Source of the DNA: Monodelphis domestica
Lineage: Eukaryota; Chordata; Mammalia; Didelphimorphia; Didelphidae
DNA length: 64,000 bases
Assembly (NCBI RefSeq): GCF_027887165.1
Contig: NC_077230.1
Coordinates: forward strand, 346,141,989-346,205,988
Direction of reading: 5' to 3'
This document shows positions 57,235 through 64,000 of this stretch, in pieces. Under the pieces are notes generated by a model. It was given only the letters and a program-made list of their open reading frames with translations. It had not been told where the DNA came from and did no database searches. The position numbers and the translations under genes are program-made. Positions within the stretch are counted from its first letter, which is position 1. Every line of letters starts with the position of its first letter.

Positions 57235-58747
57235 GATTCCTCCCCTTCCACTACTTATTACTATCTGTGTGGTCCTGGGAAAACTTGGACTTCTGGACCT
57301 CAATTTCTTCATTTATAAAATTGGAATAATAATCATAGTAGCTACCTCCTAGGACTTTTGTTATTCAAATGAAATAACATACATAAGGTACTTTGTAAAC
57401 TGTAAAAACTCCATATCAGTGTTTCTCTAAATGAATGTATAATATAACTCTGAAAAACCTCTTCTGTTTTTTAATAAACTTTATTTTTAATAGACATTAA
57501 AAAATAATTTTATAGGAGTTTACGAAAAAGAATTTGTCAAAATCTTATGTAAATTATAAAATTCTACAGTTTTGGAAACGTTTAAAAGAACTACTGCTTT
57601 ATATAAATGGCATATACAAATATAAAAGCTTTGCTGCTAACCATTTTACCTTATACTAGTACTGGAAAAAGGGGGACAAAGCCAAGAGAGAGGAAGTATC
57701 ATACTCATAGAATAATGTGGTATGGAAAAAGGGACCTTAGAACACAGAATATAAGAATGTGAACTGTAGAATGTTGAACAAAGAGGTGACATAAAGCAGA
57801 TGTAGAAGAAAGAATGATGAAAGGAAGTGAGTTTGAGTTTTTCTTACAGGACTTTCCAAATGTATTTACAGATTGGAAAGTAACACTGGATCTAATAAGA
57901 AAGAATATTCCATTTGGATTCAGAAAACCAAGATTTTAATTTGGGTACTATTTCTTAGTCTCTAAGAATTGAAAAATCCACTTCATTTCAGATTCCTCAC
58001 TGTAAATACATATCATAATGGTTGTAGTATACACCAGCCTGGGTTGTTAAGATGTGGTGAAATAAGAGATAGTTTTGTAAGCCTTTGTATACTAACATAA
58101 GATACTGATCAAATTGGGGGAGTTAAGGAGTTAATCATCATCTCTTAATTACTGATTTTATTGGAAAACTAGGAAAATGAGCAGAGTACTAGAGAAAAGA
58201 ACTTTTTAGACCCCGACAGTTGGTGAGTAGAGAACTGGTAAAGGTGGAAGAAAGGAGCAATTTGTAGAGAGCATTAGTAGCAGAGACACTAAAGTGAGTA
58301 TCATATCTCAGAATCTAATTTTTAACTAACATAGAAGGGGAGTTGAGTGTATTTTGGCTACAAGGAAACAACAATTAGGTATGCCCCAAGTGGCAAATAG
58401 GTCTTTCTTTTAAAGAGGATAGTAAAAGGACTTTACATCCTTTTCTTAATTAGGTAGCGTAGAAGAAATATCTAAGCAAAAGCCAAAAAAAATAAGGTAA
58501 CTGAGAATCCAAAGTAGGACCCTAGGTGTCAGCAGGTTGAAAGGCAACACAAAAGCAGGAAAGCGCTTCACTACTAAGAACAAGGTCCTCAATTACTGAC
58601 TCCAGAAAGAAAAAAAAAGTCATCATGGTACGGGGCAATCATGTTTTAGAACCGTATAGCAATAGGATTGGCTGCCTTTGCAAGTAGTGATTTCCTGTTT
58701 CTAGAAGTCTAGAAGCTCAATGCCTACTTCTTCAGGGCCTTATAGAG
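57235..58747 (+). repeat. C2CD3 intron 5 start: MIR remnants and unassigned sequence
   Basis: 57240-57430 is MIR-like ('CTGGACCTCAATTTCTTCATTTATAAAATTGG'). 57890-58010 may be another. The rest up to 58747 is not recognised. Confidence 0.45.
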
Positions 58748-59067
58748 CAGTGATGGCAAACCTTTTAGAGGTGAATTGCTGGGCCCTGCCTCCACCCCTC
58801 TCCACAGACAAAGTAGTGCCATGCCCCTTTCCCTCCACTGAGTGCCAAGTGTCCCCTGCCCCTGTCCCATTGGGCTACTGGGCAAAGGAGCAGGGATGTG
58901 GAAAAAATGTCATCAGGCATGGTGGTATGGTGGAGAGGGGGAAGAGAACTGCTCTGCCCCATTCCCTCTGCCTTTCTAGTAATGAAAATTGGGGGGGGGG
59001 GGGGGTGACCACAGAGAGTGCTCTGCATACCATCTTTGGCACTCATGCCATAGGTTCACCATCACTG
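58748..59067. mobile_element. Non-autonomous hAT element, 320 bp
   Basis: The ends CAGTGATGGCAAACCT and (reverse) CAGTGATGGTGAACCT are inverted repeats. The flanks TTATAGAG/GTACAGAG (58740-58747 and 59068-59075) are an imperfect 8-bp duplication. It shares interior blocks with 31429-31638 ('TTGGGCTACTGGGCAAAGG'). It contains a 15-G run at 58991-59005. The 120-residue open frame across it is not a gene. Confidence 0.85.
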
Positions 59068-59129
59068 GTACAGAGGGATTAGCTAGTTGTTGGAATTAAG
59101 TGATGTCTGAAATCCTATCTAGTTCTAGT

Positions 59130-60110
59130 CATTAAATTAAACAAACATTTATTAAGCTAAAGACTTAAGGACTAAATACAAATAGTCCATACCTCAAGTA
59201 GGGTAGCAACATGTACACTGATAAGTAAATATGAAATATTTACAGAGTGAATGCAAAGAACACTTCAGAAATGGAGGGTGGGGGTCTAGAATAGAACTTT
59301 TAAGTGGAATATGCAGTATCCTATGTTGTATATAGCATGGGTTACAGCAGGTAGGCTACTTTCATTGCATTATGGAGCATATAAGATTGAATAATGCAAA
59401 ATTAGTTCAGGAAGGTAGAATGAAGACAGACTTGTGAATGGCTTCAAATGCCAAACAGAGGACCTTGTAATTTGTTGTAAATACAATAGTAAACCACTGA
59501 AACTCCTGAGGAACAGAATGACATGCTTATATCTGTGACTTGAGAAAATCAATTTGGCAGTTATGTGGAACAATATGAGTAGGGAGAAACTTGAAGCAGA
59601 AAGGTCAAATTGGGAGGCTTTTGCAACAATTGAGCTAAGAGATGAGGAGGCCTGAACTATGGTAGAGATGAGTCAGTAGAAAAAAGAGGGCAGATAAGAG
59701 AGATATTGTGGAGATAGTCTAAAGCACTTGGCAGTTGATGGGATACAGAAGTGAGTGAAAGTAAGCAGTCCAGGACAACTCTGAGGTTGAGAATCTGAGC
59801 AAATGGAGAATGGAAAAATGGTGTCTCATTTAACAGAAAATTAAGAGTGTTCTATTTTGTATATGTTGCATTTGAGATGCCTTCATGACATACTCATAGA
59901 GATGTCCACCAGGCATTTTTCAGAAATGGAGGCCTGAAGTTCAGGAAAGAGAAAGATGCTAGATATGTAGGTTTGGGAGTCAACTGCATAGAGATGATCA
60001 TTGAACCCAGCTGGTGTTATGACCAAGAAAAAAAGAGAAAAGATAGCCCAGAGGCCTGAGGTATACTCTCATAATACACATAGGATGGATGCACATGATT
60101 ATTTAGTATT
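59130..60110 (+). repeat. Ancient mammalian interspersed repeat (second long copy)
   Basis: It follows the copy at 3460-5340: 'AAACAAACATTTATTAAGC', then 'TTGTGAATGGCTTCAAATGCC', 'GGAACAGAATGACATGC', 'AATCAATTTGGCAGTTATGTGG', 'GGAGGCTTTTGCAACAATTGAGC'. It ends in text like 'GGTTTGGGAGTCAACTGCATAGAG...'. The family is not named. Confidence 0.6.
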
Positions 60111-60239
60111 GGATTAGTCAGACTGGTAGAGAACCAGATGAGAGAATAATGCCACAAAATCCCAGGAAGGAAAATTTATCTAACATAAAGAAGATGACCT
60201 ACAGTATCTGATTTTAGAGAAAGTCAGTTAAAGGGAGAA

Positions 60240-62950
60240 CTCGCCTCCAATGAAGAGGAAATTAAGGCAATCATTAAAAACTATTTTACCCAATTATATT
60301 GCAATAAATATGCCAATCTAGGTGATACTGATGAATATTTACAAAAATATAAACTGCCTAGATTAACAGAAAAAGAAATAGATTTTTTTTTTAAGAAATG
60401 GAATTCTTAAACAATCCCATATCAGAAAAAGAAATTGAACAAGCCATCAGAGAACTCCCAAAGAAAAAATCCCCAGGGCCTGATGGATTCACAAGTGAAT
60501 TCTATCAAACATTCAAAGAACAGCTAATCCCAATACTATACAAACTATTTGACATACTAAGCAAAGAGGGAGTTCTACCAAATTCATTCTGCGACACAAA
60601 TATGGTACTGATCCCAAAGCCAGGCAGGCCAAAAACAGAGAAAGAAAACTACAGACCAATCTCCTTAATGAACATGGATGCAAAAATCTTAAATAGGATA
60701 CTAGCAAAAAGACTTCAGCAAGTCATCACAAGGGTTATTCACTTTGATCAGGTAGGATTTATACCAGGAAAGCAAGGATGGTTCAGTATCAGGAAAACCA
60801 TCCACATAATTGACCACATCAACAAGCAAACCAACAAAAATCACATGATTATCTCAGTAGATGCAGAAAAAGCCTTTGACAAAATACAATACCCATTCCT
60901 ATTGAAAACACTAGAAAGTATAGGAATAGAAGAATCCTTCCTAAAAACAACAAACAGTATATATCTAAAACCATCAGCCAACATCATCTGCAATGGGGAT
61001 AAACTAGATGCATTCCCAATAAGATCAGGAGTGAAACAAGGATGTCCATTATCACCTTTATTATTCAACATTGTACTAGAAACACTAGCAGTAGCAATTA
61101 GAAGAAAAAGAAATTGAGGGTATTAAAATTGGCAATGAGGAGACTAAGCTATCACTCTTTGTGGATGACACGATGGTCTACTTAAAAAATCCTAAAGAAT
61201 CAACCAAAAAGCTAGTGGAAATAATCAACAATTTTAGCAAAGTTGCAGGATACAAAATAAACCCACACAAGTCATCAGCATTTCTATATATTTCTAACAC
61301 ATCTCAGTGGCAGGAATTAGAAAGAGAAAATTCCATTCAAAATCACCTTAGACAATATAAAATACTTGGGAATCTATTTGCTGAGACAAACACAGGAATT
61401 ATATGAACACAACTACAAAACACTTTCCACACAACTAAAACTAGATTTGAGTAATTGAAAAAACATTAACTGCTCATTGGTAGGATGAGCCAATATAATA
61501 AAAATGAACATCCTACCCAAACTTATCTGCCTATTTAGTGCCATACCCATTGAACTTCCAAAAAACTTTTTTACTGACTAGAAAAAACCATAACAAAGTT
61601 CATTTGGAAGAACAAAAGATCAAGGATATCCAGGGAAATAATGAAAAAAAAATGCAAAAGAAGATGGTCTTGCAGGCCCAGATCTCAAACGATATTATAA
61701 AGCAGTGGTCATCGAAATAATTTGGTACTGACTAAGAGACAGAAAGGAGGATCAGTGGAATAGACTTGGGGTAAGTGACCTCAGCGAGACACTCTATGAC
61801 AAACCAAAAGACCCTAGTTTTGGGGACAAAAATCCACTATTTAATAAAAACTGCTGGGAAAACTAGAAGACAGTGTGGGAAAGATTAGATTTGGATCAAC
61901 ACCTCGCACCCTACACCAAGATAAACTCAGAATGGGTGAATGACTTGGACATAAAGAAGGAAACTAAGTAAATTAGGCGAACACAGAATAATATACATGT
62001 CAGACCTTTGAGAAGGGAAAGATTTTAAAACCAAGCAAGACTTAGAAAGAGTCATAAAATGTAAAATAAATAATTTTGACTACATCAAATTAAAAATTTT
62101 TTGTACAAACAAAACCAATGTAACTAAAATCAGAAGGGAAGCAACAAATTGGGAAACAATCTTCATAACAAAAACCTCTGACAAAGGTCTAATTACTCAA
62201 ATTTATAAAGAGCTAAACCAGTTGTACAAAAAATCAAGCCATTCTCCAATTGATAAATGGGCAAGGGACATGAATAGGCAGTTTTCAGATAAAGAAATCA
62301 AAACTATTAATAAGCACATGAAAAAGTGTTCTAAATCTCTTATAATCAGAGACGTGCAAATCAAAACAACTCTGAGGTACCACCTCACACCTAGCAGATT
62401 GGCTAACATGACAGCAAAGGAAAGTAATGAATGCTGGAGGGGATGTGGCAAAATCAGGATATTAATTCATTGCTAGTGGAGTTGTGAATTGATCCAGCCA
62501 TTTTGGAGGGCAATTTGGAACTATGCCCAAAGGGCACTAAAAGACTGTCTGCCCTTTGACCCAGCCATAACACCGCTGGGTTTGTATCCTAAAGAGATAA
62601 TAAGGAAAAAGACATGTACAAGAATATTCATAGCTGCACTCTTTGTGGTGGCAAAAAACTGGAAAATGAGGGGATGCCCTTTAATTGGGGGATGGCTGAA
62701 CAAACTGTGGTATATGTTGGTGATGAAATACTATTGTGCTCAAAGGAATAATAAAATGGAGGAATTCCATGGTAACTGTAACAACCTCCAGGAAGTGATG
62801 CAGAGTGAAAGGAGCAGAACCAGGATCACATTGTACACAGAGACGGATACACTGTGGTTCAATCGAACATAATGGAATTCTCCATTAGTGTCAATGCAAT
62901 GTCCCTGAACAATCTGCAGGGACCTATGAGAAAAAACACTATCCACAAGT
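60240..62950 (+). mobile_element. L1 ORF2 segment truncated at both ends
   Basis: It starts within ORF2 before the RT domain and stops in the 3' UTR ('CACTATCCACAAGTAGAG') with no poly-A. A 239-residue RT frame is open at 60398-61117 ([45 protein letters not shown]) and ends at a small deletion near 61090. The catalytic FADD reads FVDD (61158-61169). A T-run insertion sits at about 60383-60402 next to a repeated AGAAAT. It is closely related to 39294-43842 and is inactive. Confidence 0.92.
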
Positions 62951-63490
62951 AGAGAGAGTCGATTGAATTCAGAAATTGAGGTGGTGTTGGTAACCTTTGA
63001 TAGCAATTTCTGTTAGGTCATAAAACCAAATTTCAAAGAAGTGGCCCTTTCTGTTGCCAACACCAAGCCCTGCAGTGTACTTGATACCCAACTTCTCTCA
63101 TTTTCTTCAGTATCATCCTCAATCATCTCTCTCTTTCTAATCTCTCCCACTCTACTGGTTTCTGCCTTCCTGTCTTCAAACATGCCCATTTCCCTCATTC
63201 TTAAAAAAAAAATCTATCATTCTATATCTCATCTTCCTTTCTCAGTCAAACTCTTTGAAAAAGTTGTTTGCATTTACTGCTGCCACCTTCTTTCCACTTA
63301 TTCTTCAACCATTTGCGATCTGGCCTCTGACTTCATCATTTAATTGAAACTGCACTCTTGAAAGTTACCAGTGAACTTTTGATTGCCAAATCTGATAGCT
63401 TTGCAGGAAAACTTTGAATGCTTTGATTCTGCTGCACCTAATAGAGATCTATCTTTTTATGTATAATCCTCTTTTCCTGTTATATATGTA
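62951..63490 (+). repeat. L2 ORF fragment
   Basis: 63080-63410 ('CATTTCCCTCATTC...CATCTTCCTTTCTCAG...CTCTTTGAAAAAGTTG...GATCTGGCCTCTGACTTCATC...GAAAGTTACCAGTGAACTTTTGATTGCCAAATC') matches the L2 RT region just before the part seen at 50590. 62951-63080 is unassigned. Confidence 0.6.
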
Positions 63491-63519
63491 GAACTTTCAT
63501 TCCATTTGATATTAAGTTT

Positions 63520-64000
63520 AAAATGAATATTTTTTAAGTAGTCAGACCAAGTACAGTGAAAAATTAGCAACAGAACTATCATAGTTTGGAACGTCAACAT
63601 ACTCCTTTCTGGACTAAACAAATCTAACCAAAAAAAAAGAAAGAAATTAAAGATCTGAATAGAATTTTGGGGAAAGTAGACATGATAGCTCTCTGGTAAG
63701 TCAATATTAATAGAGAGAAATATACAAATTTCTCAAATGTGTATGGTACCTTGAGGAAAACTTATCATGTTTTAGAGCATGAAAGCTTCATAACCAAATT
63801 TAGACAAGCAGAAATATTAAATATTTGAACACAATGCAAAAAAAATTATGATCACTTTAATGCATTTGAAGAATTGAAATTTAAATGGAGATTAGATGAT
63901 TCTAAAAAAATTGGTGCATCACTGACAAATTTTAGAAACAGTAGATAATTTCAGAAAAGTAAAAGAAAACAATGGTTAAATACCCAAACACTTTTTGAGA
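63520..64000 (+). mobile_element. Possible old L1 ORF2 fragment, cut by the window edge
   Basis: 'GTACCTTGAGGAAAACTTATCATGTTTTAGAGCATGAAAGC...CAAATTTAGACAAGCAGAAATATTAAATA' resembles the L1 endonuclease-to-RT linker seen at about 40040-40140. It is very decayed. Confidence 0.4.

Noticed and set aside
60398..61117. 239-residue reverse transcriptase frame as a functional or domesticated gene
   Set aside because: It is part of a truncated L1 with a frameshift after the RT core and a changed catalytic motif (FVDD). There is no promoter or splice context.
57221..64000. C2CD3 exon 6 (ALLEQGNKLRN segment)
   Set aside because: No matching plus-strand sequence with an acceptor was found; the intron is occupied by repeats up to the edge.

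Overview
This is nuclear DNA of a mammal, most likely a marsupial. Two split genes with consensus splice sites lie head to head, and the introns are filled with marsupial-type tRNA-related SINEs (A/B boxes, a tail ending in an AAGGTAAGGG-like block plus poly-A), several ages of L1, and old L2, CR1/L3 and MIR remnants. The species cannot be fixed from sequence alone. There is no prokaryotic, plasmid or CRISPR content.

Layout. From about 24.5 kb leftwards (minus strand) runs PPME1 (protein phosphatase methylesterase 1): exon 1 (24155-24255 coding), exon 2 (8370-8463), exon 3 (7603-7695), exon 4 (6034-6091) and exon 5 (5555-5606). The window ends inside the following intron. From about 24.75 kb rightwards (plus strand) runs C2CD3 (centriolar C2-domain protein): exons 1-5 at 25030-25084, 26560-26829, 44983-45140, 51999-52216 and 56979-57220. 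The window ends inside intron 5. All exon phases join, giving about 133 codons of PPME1 and 314 of C2CD3. The start codons are 774 bp apart inside a CpG-rich block (about 23.99-25.09 kb) with NF-Y, ETS, NRF1, GC-box, YY1 and ZNF143-like sites, which looks like a shared bidirectional promoter.

Introns. PPME1 intron 2 has AT-AC ends with a U12-type donor and branch site, so it is a minor-spliceosome intron. PPME1 intron 1 (15.7 kb) holds an L1 3' end and a SINE that share one target sequence, a (GA)n tract and a (CA)n tract. C2CD3 intron 2 (18 kb) holds a degenerate LTR retroelement that has been broken up by another LTR and by an L1, which itself carries a SINE. C2CD3 intron 3 has a 492-bp non-autonomous hAT element with perfect 8-bp target duplications and a long L2. 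Intron 4 has an LTR with 4-bp target duplications. Intron 5 has an L1 that lacks its 3' end.

The two genes act in different pathways (PP2A demethylation; centriole and cilium assembly) and are linked here by promoter sharing only. I found no new gene system. The best second-look items are the AT-AC intron, the promoter architecture, the double insertion into one target, and the nested LTR/L1/SINE stack. Repeat boundaries without stated target duplications are approximate, and family names come from recognition without a library search.
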